Of a stretch of 64,000 nucleotides of DNA, positions 17,539 to 26,451 are shown one piece after another. Source of the DNA: a bacterium A37T11 (lineage in GTDB: Bacteria; Bacteroidota; Bacteroidia; Sphingobacteriales; Sphingobacteriaceae). The position numbers were made by a program, and so were the translations under genes. How positions within the stretch are numbered: position 1 is the stretch's first letter; each line of letters opens with the position of its first letter. The stretch is taken from contig FOBR01000014.1 in NCBI GenBank assembly GCA_900109895.1, positions 81,021-145,020 on the forward strand, in the 5' to 3' direction. The notes under the pieces were generated by a model that searched no databases, was not told the origin of the DNA, and worked only from the letters and a program-made list of their open reading frames with translations.

Positions 17539-19226
17539 AAAGCAACAACCACATAATTCTTAGCATTATTTTTCTAATGACAACTAATATTCAGACTACG
17601 TTTGCCACAATCCCTACTTATACTTCAGAACAGGTGAGGGAGGCGTTAAGAAATAAACAAGAGATCGCTTTGATTGATCCGCGGGAAGAAGATGTTTTTG
17701 CAAAAGGCCATCCGTTATTTGCAGCCAATTTTCCTATTTCAAGTATTGAAACCGATGCTTATACCCGCATACCCCGCTTGCAAACTTTATTAGTAATATA
17801 TGACAACGGCGAGGGACTAGCAGAAAAAGCAGCCAAAATATTTGAACACATCGGTTACTCCCAAGTTCATTTATTATCAGGGGGACTTAAGGGATGGAAA
17901 AAATCAGGAGGTATTATTTTTGAAGATGTCAACTCGCCAAGTAAAGCTTTTGGCGAATTGGTTGAATCAAAAAGAGAAACTCCGATGTTGTCCCCTAATG
18001 AAGTTAAGCAACTAATAGACAGTAAAAGTGACTATGTTATTCTGGATGCACGCAGGTTTGATGAATACCATACGATGAATATTCCAGGCAGTTACAGCGT
18101 TCCAGGAGCCGAATTAGTATTAATAGCAAGGGAACTTGCTCCCAACCCGCACACAAAGATCATTGTTAATTGTGCAGGCCGTACCCGAAGTATCATTGGG
18201 ACACAGTCGTTAATAAATGCAGGCTTACCCAATCAAATTGCCGCCTTAAGAAACGGTACTATTGGCTGGACATTGGATGGTCAGACCCTGGAACATGGTG
18301 CAGACCGGCTTCCCCCAGAAGCAGAAGAAAAAAATAAAAATAAGGCTGCAACAGACAGTTGGAATGTTGCAGCAAAAGCAGGTGTTAAAAAAATTGATTT
18401 TCAAACATTAAAAACGTTTACTAAAGATCAAACACGAACTACATATCTGTTTGATGTCCGTACAGAAGAAGAATACAGGAAAGGACATCTTCCACATTTC
18501 CTACCCAGGCCAGGTGGACAATTGGTTCAGGAAACCGATCATTCTGCTCCAGTGAGAGGAGCAAGAATAGTCCTCGCGGATGACTTAACTTATAATGTCC
18601 GGGCAAATATGACAGCCTCATGGCTTCAACAAATGGGTTGGGAAGCTTATGTATTAAGCGGTAAAAATCATTTTAACAGTCAAGAAAAAGGATTAGCTCC
18701 TCTCCATTTACCTTCGCTCCCAATAATTCCGTCTGCTAGTTATATAAAAGCAGATAAGCTTGCTAAGTGGTTAGGAGAAAACAATACAGTAGTCATAGAT
18801 TTTTCTAAAAACAGTGCATTCAGTAAAACCAGAATTCCCGGGGCGTGGTATATTCTCCGCTCACAGATTAAAGAATCTATCGCCAATCTACCTAATAAAA
18901 AGCGATATGTCCTTACTTCTGAAGAAGGGTTAAGAGCTATTTTTGCCTATCCAGAAATTGTTACACTACTAAAAAATAATGTGTACCTATTAGCAGGTGG
19001 AAATCAGGCATGGTCGATAGAAAATAGGCCATTAGAAGGTATTGAAGTGAAAGGAAACTATGCTTCTACACCCACTGACCGATATAAAAGACCTTATGAA
19101 GGTACCGACCATAACACAGAGGCAATGGAAAAATATTTGCAATGGGAATACGGTCTTGTTAAACAATTAGAAGCGGACAGCACCCACGGCTTTTGGGTTT
19201 TAGAAGCTACTAATCCTTCTCAATAG
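17535..19226 (+). CDS. Exported multi-domain rhodanese (four rhodanese modules, one catalytic)
   Basis: 563 residues from GTG 17535, which overlaps the dioxygenase stop as GTGA; this start is needed to include the signal peptide (1-24, ending TTFA), as the next ATG would cut it away. Four rhodanese-like modules follow at about 28-125, 150-255, 285-380 and 400-500. Only the second has an active-site loop with cysteine, Cys213 in NCAGRTRS, and this is the only cysteine in the protein. The other modules have the fold motifs (LIDPREEDVF, FDVRTEEEY, AGGNQAW) but no catalytic Cys. It would transfer sulfane sulfur in the periplasm, or bind sulfur compounds with its inactive modules. Last gene of the tight operon. 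Confidence 0.88.
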   Translation: MKSNNHIILSIIFLMTTNIQTTFATIPTYTSEQVREALRNKQEIALIDPREEDVFAKGHPLFAANFPISSIETDAYTRIPRLQTLLVIYDNGEGLAEKAAKIFEHIGYSQVHLLSGGLKGWKKSGGIIFEDVNSPSKAFGELVESKRETPMLSPNEVKQLIDSKSDYVILDARRFDEYHTMNIPGSYSVPGAELVLIARELAPNPHTKIIVNCAGRTRSIIGTQSLINAGLPNQIAALRNGTIGWTLDGQTLEHGADRLPPEAEEKNKNKAATDSWNVAAKAGVKKIDFQTLKTFTKDQTRTTYLFDVRTEEEYRKGHLPHFLPRPGGQLVQETDHSAPVRGARIVLADDLTYNVRANMTASWLQQMGWEAYVLSGKNHFNSQEKGLAPLHLPSLPIIPSASYIKADKLAKWLGENNTVVIDFSKNSAFSKTRIPGAWYILRSQIKESIANLPNKKRYVLTSEEGLRAIFAYPEIVTLLKNNVYLLAGGNQAWSIENRPLEGIEVKGNYASTPTDRYKRPYEGTDHNTEAMEKYLQWEYGLVKQLEADSTHGFWVLEATNPSQ

Positions 19227-19305
19227 ATATCCTATTTTCTAGGTTAATCATCTTTTAACCACAGTTTTTATTTACTTTACACTCGTAGGTAGAAATAAAT
19301 AAAAA

Positions 19306-20235
19306 ATGAACGGAAAAATCATCATCGCCGGCGGCACAGGCAGTCTGGGAACACACCTCCTGGACCGCTTTAAAGCGACAGATAGACAACTAATCGTGTT
19401 GACGCGTTCAGCAAAAAAGTTGGATGGCAGGGATGACAGGGTGCGCTACGTTATATGGGATGGTGAGTCAATAGGCCCCTGGGCCAGAGAACTCGAAGGA
19501 GCTACCGCTATTATTAATCTATCCGGTAGAAATGTTAATTGTCGGTTCACAACCAAAAACAAGCGGGAGATTTTAGATTCAAGGGTGCGTTCTACGAAAG
19601 TGATTGGCCTTGCCATCCAACAGTGTAATACTCCTCCGCAAATCTGGATCAATGCCGGAGGTATTTCCCATTATCCGGAAACATCCAACCCACTTAGTGA
19701 ATATGACCAGACGGTAGTTAGCGGATTTCTAAGCGAAGTGTCGGAGCAATGGGAGGCTGCTTTCAATCAGGTAGACACGTCCAACACCCGTAAAGTACAA
19801 TTTCGTATCGCTGCGGTGCTTGAATATGGGCAAGGCATGCTCAAACCACTCACTTGGTTAACCAGGCTGGGTTTGGGGGGAGCAGCAGGAAATGGCAAGC
19901 AATACATTTCCTGGATTCACTATCAAGACTTGGTTAGATTATTTGAATGGGCCATCCTAAACAATGATATTGCCGGAATCATTAACGCGAGCAGTCCAAA
20001 CCCTATTCAAAACAAGTATTTTATGCGTGCCCTGAGAGCTGCACTGCACGTTCCATTTGGCCTACCAAATTTTTCTTGGACGACCAGGATAGGGGGCTTA
20101 ATCATAGGTACTGAGGCTGACCTTATCTTACATGGAAACCGCATTATCTCCAAAGTTCTTGAAGAAAAACAATTCAGCTTTGATTTTTCAAGTGTAGATA
20201 AAGCCCTGAAAGACATATTTAACAAACACAATTAA
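19306..20235 (+). CDS. TIGR01777 family NAD-dependent epimerase/oxidoreductase (YfcH-like)
   Basis: 309 residues, family length. N-terminal Rossmann motif GGTGSLGTHLLDR at 9-21, then ATAIINLSGRNVN and the DSRVRSTKVIGLAI segment typical of TIGR01777; a central ISWIHYQDLVRLFEWA block; and a C-terminal DUF1731 part (PFGLPNFSW through LEEKQFSFDFSSVDKALKDI). Extended SDR-type sugar-nucleotide epimerase fold without known substrate. It starts 80 bases after the rhodanese gene, on the same strand, so it could be read through but its spacing sets it apart from the tight operon. Confidence 0.88.
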   Translation: MNGKIIIAGGTGSLGTHLLDRFKATDRQLIVLTRSAKKLDGRDDRVRYVIWDGESIGPWARELEGATAIINLSGRNVNCRFTTKNKREILDSRVRSTKVIGLAIQQCNTPPQIWINAGGISHYPETSNPLSEYDQTVVSGFLSEVSEQWEAAFNQVDTSNTRKVQFRIAAVLEYGQGMLKPLTWLTRLGLGGAAGNGKQYISWIHYQDLVRLFEWAILNNDIAGIINASSPNPIQNKYFMRALRAALHVPFGLPNFSWTTRIGGLIIGTEADLILHGNRIISKVLEEKQFSFDFSSVDKALKDIFNKHN

Positions 20236-20337
20236 CTCATAGTTAAGTCCAAAATATTTTGCGTGTAAAAAAATAAAGATTATCATTGCAGTCAAAGAAA
20301 TACGATAAACATAATAGATTATATTCCAATTATTCAA

Positions 20338-21594
20338 ATGTCAGAAATTACCAAAAAACCCCTTTTTACCGAAGACTGGACCGTCGTCATCCTCGGATTT
20401 ATCATTATCCTGCTGGTCGTAGGCGGGCTGGCTTTACCCAATCCCAAAACCGATTGGACAAACAGTGCTGAGATAGCCTCTTTTTTTGAAGCCGGCAATC
20501 TCAAAAACCTGGTTCTTCAATTTATATTTGCCTATGTGGTTGTCGTCTTTGGTGCCCTGCTCACCGGCAAAAAGGTCATATCCTATTTAAAAGCTTTCCC
20601 GATTATGTTTTTGTTAACCGCGGTAGCACAGCTTCTGGCAGGGAACGCCACCATGAAATTATACGGCATTGAAGCGGTCATCTTTAGTTTGCTCATCGGG
20701 CTGCTGGTAGGCAACCTGACCAAACTGCCCTCCTGGTTTAAAGAAGCCCTTTCTGCAGAATTGCTGGTCAAGATAGGCTTGGTACTACTGGGAACGAGCG
20801 TCATTTTTGGTGATATTTTAAAAGCAGGCGGATTGGGGCTTATCCAGGCCCTTGTTGTTGTGCTCTCGGTGTGGTACTTCGCATTCTGGCTATGCAAGAA
20901 GCTAAAAGTGGATGATGAATTAAGGCTCATGATCGCCAGCGCAGTATCCATTTGCGGGGTTTCTGCTGCCATTGCCACCTCCGGAGCTATCCAAGGAGAC
21001 GCTAAAAAACTCTCTTATGTGGTGTCTATGGTGCTTATCTGTGCCATCCCTATGATGATCTTTATGCCCTATATAGCACATGCCTTGGGCCTGTCACAAC
21101 AGGTAACGGGTGCCTGGCTGGGAGGTAGTATTGACACTACGGGTGCCGTTGTCGCTTCAGGCAGCCTGGTGGGCGAGGAAGCATTGAAGATAAGTACCAT
21201 TGTAAAATTCTCTCAAAATGTATTGCTGGGTGTAGCCGCCTTGGCCATCTCTGTCTATTGGACCTATACCAACCATCCCGCTGGTGCAGACCCAGCCAAG
21301 AAACCAAGCCTGGGCATCATTTGGGAACGCTTTCCGAAATTTGTGATCGGGTTTGTGGCAGCTTCCCTCCTTTTTTCATTTGTACTGAACCCTCAAACAG
21401 TCGCCGCGGCTAAAGGCACCATCAAAAACATCCAGGGCCTTTGGTTTGCCCTAGCATTTACGAGTATCGGGCTTGAAACCAATTTTAAGGATTTGATCAA
21501 AAATAATAGTCCAAAACCCTTTTATGCGTTTTTGATTGCACAATTGTTTAATATTATTGTTACCTTAGTAGTGGCTTCCCTTTTATTTAAGTAG
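20338..21594 (+). CDS. YeiH/YadS-family putative sulfate exporter
   Basis: 418 residues with about ten or eleven membrane helices. Family hallmarks are present: LVKIGLVLLGTSVIFGDIL, the central SICGVSAAIATSGAI motif, GGSIDTTGAVVASG, and the end FALAFTSIGLETNFKDL. The family (Cons_hypoth698) is annotated as sulfate exporters, and some members sit with taurine- or sulfonate-degradation genes. Here it follows the thiol-dioxygenase operon by just over 1 kb on the same strand, so export of sulfite or sulfate produced from oxidized thiols is a reasonable inference. It has its own 100-base upstream gap and probably its own promoter. Confidence 0.88.
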   Translation: MSEITKKPLFTEDWTVVILGFIIILLVVGGLALPNPKTDWTNSAEIASFFEAGNLKNLVLQFIFAYVVVVFGALLTGKKVISYLKAFPIMFLLTAVAQLLAGNATMKLYGIEAVIFSLLIGLLVGNLTKLPSWFKEALSAELLVKIGLVLLGTSVIFGDILKAGGLGLIQALVVVLSVWYFAFWLCKKLKVDDELRLMIASAVSICGVSAAIATSGAIQGDAKKLSYVVSMVLICAIPMMIFMPYIAHALGLSQQVTGAWLGGSIDTTGAVVASGSLVGEEALKISTIVKFSQNVLLGVAALAISVYWTYTNHPAGADPAKKPSLGIIWERFPKFVIGFVAASLLFSFVLNPQTVAAAKGTIKNIQGLWFALAFTSIGLETNFKDLIKNNSPKPFYAFLIAQLFNIIVTLVVASLLFK

Positions 21595-21667
21595 CGGACA
21601 GGTTATTTTCCTGAGGCCGCTGCGGGAACAAACCGAATTTTTATAAAATCGTAATTCTTAAATCAAA

Positions 21668-23086
21668 ATGGCTAAATACGATGCCGTAGTAGTGGGTTCT
21701 GGTCCTAACGGGTTTGCTGCGGCTATTACGTTGCAACGTTCAGGTTTATCGGTATTGTTACTTGAAGGTAAAGATACGGTGGGCGGTGGCATGCGGACTG
21801 CGGAGTTGACGCTACAGGGATTTCACCACGATATTTGCTCGGCCGTTCACCCAATGGGGATTGGATCTCCTTTTTTCAGGTCCCTTCCACTGGCAGAACA
21901 TGGTCTTGAATTTATTCATCCGGAGGTGATGGCTGCTCATCCTTTTGATAACGGGCATGCTGCGGCTTTGTATAAATCAGTGGAAGAAACTGCCGATGGG
22001 CTGGGTGTGGATAAGCCAGCCTACCTTAAGCTGTTCAAACCCTTAATAAACATTTGGCCTAACATTGACAGTGAAATGCTGGGACCGTTATTAACCATTC
22101 CAAAACATCCAATTGACCTTGCCACCTTTGGACTCAAAGCACTCCAATCGGGCAAACAAATAGCTGCCCGATACCAAAGCAAAGAAGCTCGTGGGCTTTG
22201 GTCAGGACTGGTGGCCCATAGTATGATCCCGTTGGACGACCTGACCTCTTCTGCTATAGCACTTATTCTTTCAACCGTAGGTCATATCAGTGGGTGGCCC
22301 ATCCCGAAAGGCGGTTCACAAAGCATCGCCAATGCATTAGCTTCCTACTTTACATCTATTGGCGGCGAAATACAAACCAACCAGCTGATAAGCACCATCA
22401 GCCAACTGCCAGATGCCAAAGCCCTATTATTTGATACAAGCCCGTCACAGCTGTTGGAAATTTGTGGTGATCGGCTTTCAAACAGCTACCGTCGTCGATT
22501 AAACACCTTTAGGTATGGCATGGGTGTTTTTAAAGTAGACTGGGCCTTGTCAGAACCCGTACCTTTCCTGGCAGAAGCCTGCCGAAAGGCTGGAACTGTT
22601 CACTTAGGGAACACGTTTGAAGAAGTGGCGCTTTCAGAACGACAGATTTGGGATGGCAAACATGCGGAACGGCCCTATGTGCTTTTTGCCCAACAAAGCC
22701 TCTACGACCCAGCCCGAGCCCCACATGGCCAGCACACAGGCTGGGGTTACTGCCACGTACCTAATGGATCTCAAAAAGACATGACGGCGACTATCGAAGC
22801 ACAAGTAGAACGCTTTGCTCCTGGCTTTAGGGACACCATCCTGTCACGGCACACGTATAATACAAGCGAAATGCACACTTATAACCCAAATTATATTGGC
22901 GGGGATATTAATGGCGGGGTTGTGAATATCGCGCAGCTTATCAACCGGCCTATATTGAGCTTATCCCCTTACAAAACCTCCGCAAAAGGCATTTATATGT
23001 GCTCAGCCTCTACACCTCCCGGCGGTGGGGTACATGGCATGTGTGGCTATTATGCCGCTACTCAGGCACTGAAAGATCTGTTTTGA
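21668..23086 (+). CDS. Phytoene desaturase-like / PYROXD2-like FAD-dependent oxidoreductase
   Basis: 472 residues. N-terminal dinucleotide-binding motif VVVGSGPNGFAAAITLQRSG with the acidic LLLEGKDTVGGGMRT end of the FAD site; C-terminal TPPGGGVHGMCGYYAATQAL closes the FAD site. This pattern belongs to the amine-oxidase/phytoene-desaturase superfamily branch that includes PYROXD2, whose substrate is unknown in most bacteria. No carotenoid genes lie nearby, so true phytoene desaturation is unlikely. Starts 73 bases after the exporter gene, same strand. Confidence 0.83.
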   Translation: MAKYDAVVVGSGPNGFAAAITLQRSGLSVLLLEGKDTVGGGMRTAELTLQGFHHDICSAVHPMGIGSPFFRSLPLAEHGLEFIHPEVMAAHPFDNGHAAALYKSVEETADGLGVDKPAYLKLFKPLINIWPNIDSEMLGPLLTIPKHPIDLATFGLKALQSGKQIAARYQSKEARGLWSGLVAHSMIPLDDLTSSAIALILSTVGHISGWPIPKGGSQSIANALASYFTSIGGEIQTNQLISTISQLPDAKALLFDTSPSQLLEICGDRLSNSYRRRLNTFRYGMGVFKVDWALSEPVPFLAEACRKAGTVHLGNTFEEVALSERQIWDGKHAERPYVLFAQQSLYDPARAPHGQHTGWGYCHVPNGSQKDMTATIEAQVERFAPGFRDTILSRHTYNTSEMHTYNPNYIGGDINGGVVNIAQLINRPILSLSPYKTSAKGIYMCSASTPPGGGVHGMCGYYAATQALKDLF

Positions 23087-23158
23087 CCATAATTTTACTA
23101 GACTTTGTATAAATCCATAATAATTGCTAATTTAGCTACGTAAACGACGAATAATTTT

Positions 23159-24247
23159 ATGTTAAAATATATTGGGAGTATGGTGCTTATAGGCTTGTTT
23201 TTATCCTGCCAGCAAGCAAATAAAAAGAGCAAAGACCATGCGTCTAACAAAATGAATGGTGACCATTGCGTAGCTGACGGAATGCCTACCCGCTCAGGTG
23301 CTATCCGCACGGCAGCCACGCAGATGCAAGATTTTCTCGGGTCGGATGATGCCAAAATGAAATGGATTGTCGGAGGCACCTATTCAATGGGATCTGATGA
23401 ATTTGAAGATGCCAAACCCATCCATCAAGTAACCGTAAAGAGTTTCTGGATGGATGAACATGAAGTAACCAATACCCAATTTAAGCGCTTTGTGGAAGCA
23501 ACAGGTTACCAAACAGTGGCTGAGCGCTCACTTGATCCGGCCGATTTTCCTAACGTGCCGCGGGATATGCTCGTGCCCGGATCAGCCGTATTTACCCCGC
23601 CAGATCATGCTGTGGACCTAAATAACTACATGAACTGGTGGAAATATGTGCCAGGAGCTAACTGGCGACACCCAGAAGGACCACGCAGTAGCATTGAAGG
23701 ACGTGGCACAGAACCCGTCGTACAGGTTTGTTACGAAGATGCCGCCGCATATGCCAAATGGGCCGGTAAACGATTACCAACAGAAGCGGAGTGGGAATTT
23801 GCAGCCCGTGGCGGCAAACACAGCAAGTATTACTGGGGTGATGTCATGAAACCAGGTAACAAATGGCAGGCAAACATCTATCAAGGAAATTTCCCCGCAA
23901 AAAACACCTCTGAAGACGGATTCTTAGGGGCTGCTCCGGTCAAATCATTTTCACCAAATCCCTATGGTTTATATGATATGGATGGGAACGTCTGGGAATG
24001 GTGTGCTGATTTCTACCGCCCGGACTATTATAAAAACAGTCCAAAAGACAACCCACAGGGGCCAAATACCAGTGATGACCCGGATGAACCAGGTGCCGTA
24101 AAACGTGTGCAACGGGGCGGTTCATTTCTTTGCAATGAACAGTACTGTGAGCGATATATTGCGGGTAGCCGTGGCAAGGGCGAGATCAGCAGTGCAGGAA
24201 ATAACTTAGGTTTTCGCTGCGTAAGTGATGATCCGGGGCCAAAGTAG
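23159..24247 (+). CDS. Formylglycine-generating enzyme (SUMF1) family lipoprotein
   Basis: 362 residues. Lipobox IGLFLSC gives an acylated Cys17, so the protein is exported. The sulfatase-modifying-factor domain spans about 65-357: WIVGGTYSMGSDEFEDAKP, MDEHEVTNTQFKRFVEATGY, RLPTEAEWEFAARGG, NVWEWCADFY and the C-terminal GGSFLCNEQYCERYIAGSRG. Both catalytic cysteines of genuine formylglycine-generating enzymes are present (Cys325 and Cys330, four residues apart), unlike the many structural FGE-like proteins. It would oxidize a sulfatase cysteine to formylglycine, which needs copper and O2. No sulfatase is in this window, so its client is elsewhere. Starts 72 bases after the FAD oxidoreductase. 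Confidence 0.9.
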   Translation: MLKYIGSMVLIGLFLSCQQANKKSKDHASNKMNGDHCVADGMPTRSGAIRTAATQMQDFLGSDDAKMKWIVGGTYSMGSDEFEDAKPIHQVTVKSFWMDEHEVTNTQFKRFVEATGYQTVAERSLDPADFPNVPRDMLVPGSAVFTPPDHAVDLNNYMNWWKYVPGANWRHPEGPRSSIEGRGTEPVVQVCYEDAAAYAKWAGKRLPTEAEWEFAARGGKHSKYYWGDVMKPGNKWQANIYQGNFPAKNTSEDGFLGAAPVKSFSPNPYGLYDMDGNVWEWCADFYRPDYYKNSPKDNPQGPNTSDDPDEPGAVKRVQRGGSFLCNEQYCERYIAGSRGKGEISSAGNNLGFRCVSDDPGPK

Positions 24248-24277
24248 CTATAGACAGTAAGCTTTAAGTTTTATGTT

Positions 24278-24859
24278 TTAGTGCAGCCGTTTATTGATTT
24301 GTTCTTCTACTGCTTTAAACAGCTGTATAGGTTTACTTTTTCTCCAGGGCAGGTCATCCAGTTGCCCGCCAAAATTAATGTAATAGTCAATATTACCTTG
24401 CCTGAACTCCTGAATAACATGCGGACTAAAATTAACGCCTGCAATCCAACCGTCTTCCACATCCTCAAACCACTCCTCATAGTACAAATCGTCAGAAGAA
24501 TGGAAATTCAGAACATTTTCGCCAATGAGAATGAATTTATTGATCCCCTCGGCAGTCATCACTTCCAGCACTTCTCGCTTTAGATACATTATATCGTTAT
24601 TAATCGCATCGTTCCATTCACCAATAAACTCAATGATGGCATACCCCTTATCGTAATCTACAAAAAGTATTTTTAAATACAAGGTGTTTGACCCAAAATT
24701 GTCCCATTGCGGGTGTAGCAGAAAATTATAAATCTGTTTATCAAACTCAAATTCATTGTATTCTATATTAAAAAAAGGAGACCGTTCGTCCTCCGAAGCA
24801 ATATATTCATCCCGCCACCGGTAGAAAGGTTCTATCTCGTGCATATCCCATCCAATCAA
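24278..24859 (-). CDS. Uncharacterized acidic protein
   Basis: 193 residues, no signal peptide or membrane segment, strongly acidic and rich in Trp, Tyr and Phe (for instance EPFYRWRDEYI, PQWDNFGSNTLYL, EEWFEDVEDGW). I do not recognise a domain. Start could be Met1 or Met6 (MHEIEPF). Convergent with the FGE gene (30-base gap) and divergent from the S41 protease gene (63-base gap). Length, codon continuity and the absence of any overlapping better frame support a real gene. Confidence 0.72.
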   Translation of the reverse strand: MIGWDMHEIEPFYRWRDEYIASEDERSPFFNIEYNEFEFDKQIYNFLLHPQWDNFGSNTLYLKILFVDYDKGYAIIEFIGEWNDAINNDIMYLKREVLEVMTAEGINKFILIGENVLNFHSSDDLYYEEWFEDVEDGWIAGVNFSPHVIQEFRQGNIDYYINFGGQLDDLPWRKSKPIQLFKAVEEQINKRLH

Positions 24860-24922
24860 AAAGCAAACATAATTAATTTTGTGGTTATTTAAATAATCAT
24901 TGAAAACTGTTTAATTTCGCCA

Positions 24923-26446
24923 TTGTTTTCAAGTATGCGTCCATCAACAAAAAAAAATCTCAAAACTGCTGCCATTTATTCTGGTATATTGTTTCTCGGG
25001 TTATTACTGGGACAAAACTTTGCTGATGAAAATATTCGAAATGGACTTAATCCGGTGCTGCCATTGGGTTTTACAGAAAAAACGACAAAACTGCAGCAGG
25101 TATTGCACCTGATCAATGATTATTATGTTGATTCCTTAAACATCGACACTATGCAGAATGTGGCCATTAATGATCTTGTCTCAAAGCTTGATCCACATTC
25201 TTTATATTTTGCCCCTGAACGCGCGCGCAGGATCAACGAAGATCTTGAAGGCAATTTTGACGGTATTGGCGTTGAATATTATACCATTAATGATACCTTG
25301 TTGGTAACTGGAATATTCCCTGGTGGCCCGGCAGAGAAAGGCGGTATCCATATTGGTGATAAGTTGCTTAGGGTTGATGACCAGTTAATTGCTGGAGTAA
25401 AAATCAATCAGAAAGATGTAGCTGCCATGGTTCGGGGAGACCAGGGTACCAAAGTACGCATATGGATAAAAAGGGACGGAATGGAAATTAATAACCCTTT
25501 CATCATTGTGCGCGATAAAATTAAAGTAAGCAGCATTGAAGCCGCGTATGTGATCGATACGGCAACAGCTTACGTTAAAATAAAACGCTTTGGAGCACAA
25601 ACTGCCCATGATTTTAATACGGCTATCGGCCAATTAAAGAAACAGGGTACTAATAATTTGATATTGGATCTCCGCGAAAATGGGGGTGGTTACTTAACGG
25701 CAGCTACCGAGCTTGCCAGCCAATTTCTGCACGATAAGCAACTAATTGTATATACCCTCGGAGCGCACCATCAGCGTACGGATTATTTTTCATCGGCCAC
25801 AGGCCAATTTACATCTGGAAAACTGGCCGTTCTGATCGATGGCGAATCTGCTTCGGCAAGTGAAATTGTAGCCGGAGCCATCCAGGATCTGAAAAGGGGC
25901 ATTGTGGTTGGCCAGCCATCATTCGGAAAAGGCCTCATTCAAGAACAGTTTGAATTTGGTGATGGCTCTGCCCTCAACCTTACAGTTGCTCGTTATTTTA
26001 CCCCCTCCGGCCGTTGTATTCAACGGCCTTACGATAGTTTTTACGGTAATAAATATTTCGCTAATGGGGGTGGCATCAAGCCTGATATTTATATTGCTGA
26101 AGATAGCTTATCACATAATGATTTTTATAAAAAACTGCTGAATCAGGGAATAATTTCAGATTATGTATTTGAAAACCTTGTTTCCGAGATTCCTTCCTTT
26201 TCGTCTGAACATTTCATAGCACATTATAAGCTGCCTTCAAACAATTATAGAAGATTTTTAAATTTTGCCCAAAAACGCGGGATTCATGTCAATAACAGAA
26301 CTGCACGGCTATCGAAATTATTAGTTGAGAGTGACATGAAAGCACTGATGGGAAAATATTTTTTTGGAACACCTTCCTTTTACAAAATAAAAAATCGGAC
26401 AGATCCTAACCTCATTCGTACTATTCAAGTGCTTAGGACAGAATAA
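24923..26446 (+). CDS. S41 family C-terminal processing peptidase
   Basis: 507 residues. One membrane anchor near 14-33 (IYSGILFLGLLLGQNF), then the N-terminal helical part, a PDZ domain at about 112-190 (DGIGVEYY, IFPGGPAEKGGIHIGDKL) and the S41 catalytic core. The Ser-Lys dyad is Ser311 in GESASASEI and Lys336 in QPSFGKGLIQ, 25 residues apart as in CtpB-type proteases. Acts in the periplasm on C-termini of exported proteins. Convergent with der, only five bases between the stops, leaving no room for a separate terminator. Could start at Met1 or Met5. Confidence 0.93.
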   Translation: MFSSMRPSTKKNLKTAAIYSGILFLGLLLGQNFADENIRNGLNPVLPLGFTEKTTKLQQVLHLINDYYVDSLNIDTMQNVAINDLVSKLDPHSLYFAPERARRINEDLEGNFDGIGVEYYTINDTLLVTGIFPGGPAEKGGIHIGDKLLRVDDQLIAGVKINQKDVAAMVRGDQGTKVRIWIKRDGMEINNPFIIVRDKIKVSSIEAAYVIDTATAYVKIKRFGAQTAHDFNTAIGQLKKQGTNNLILDLRENGGGYLTAATELASQFLHDKQLIVYTLGAHHQRTDYFSSATGQFTSGKLAVLIDGESASASEIVAGAIQDLKRGIVVGQPSFGKGLIQEQFEFGDGSALNLTVARYFTPSGRCIQRPYDSFYGNKYFANGGGIKPDIYIAEDSLSHNDFYKKLLNQGIISDYVFENLVSEIPSFSSEHFIAHYKLPSNNYRRFLNFAQKRGIHVNNRTARLSKLLVESDMKALMGKYFFGTPSFYKIKNRTDPNLIRTIQVLRTE

Positions 26447-26451
26447 CTTAT

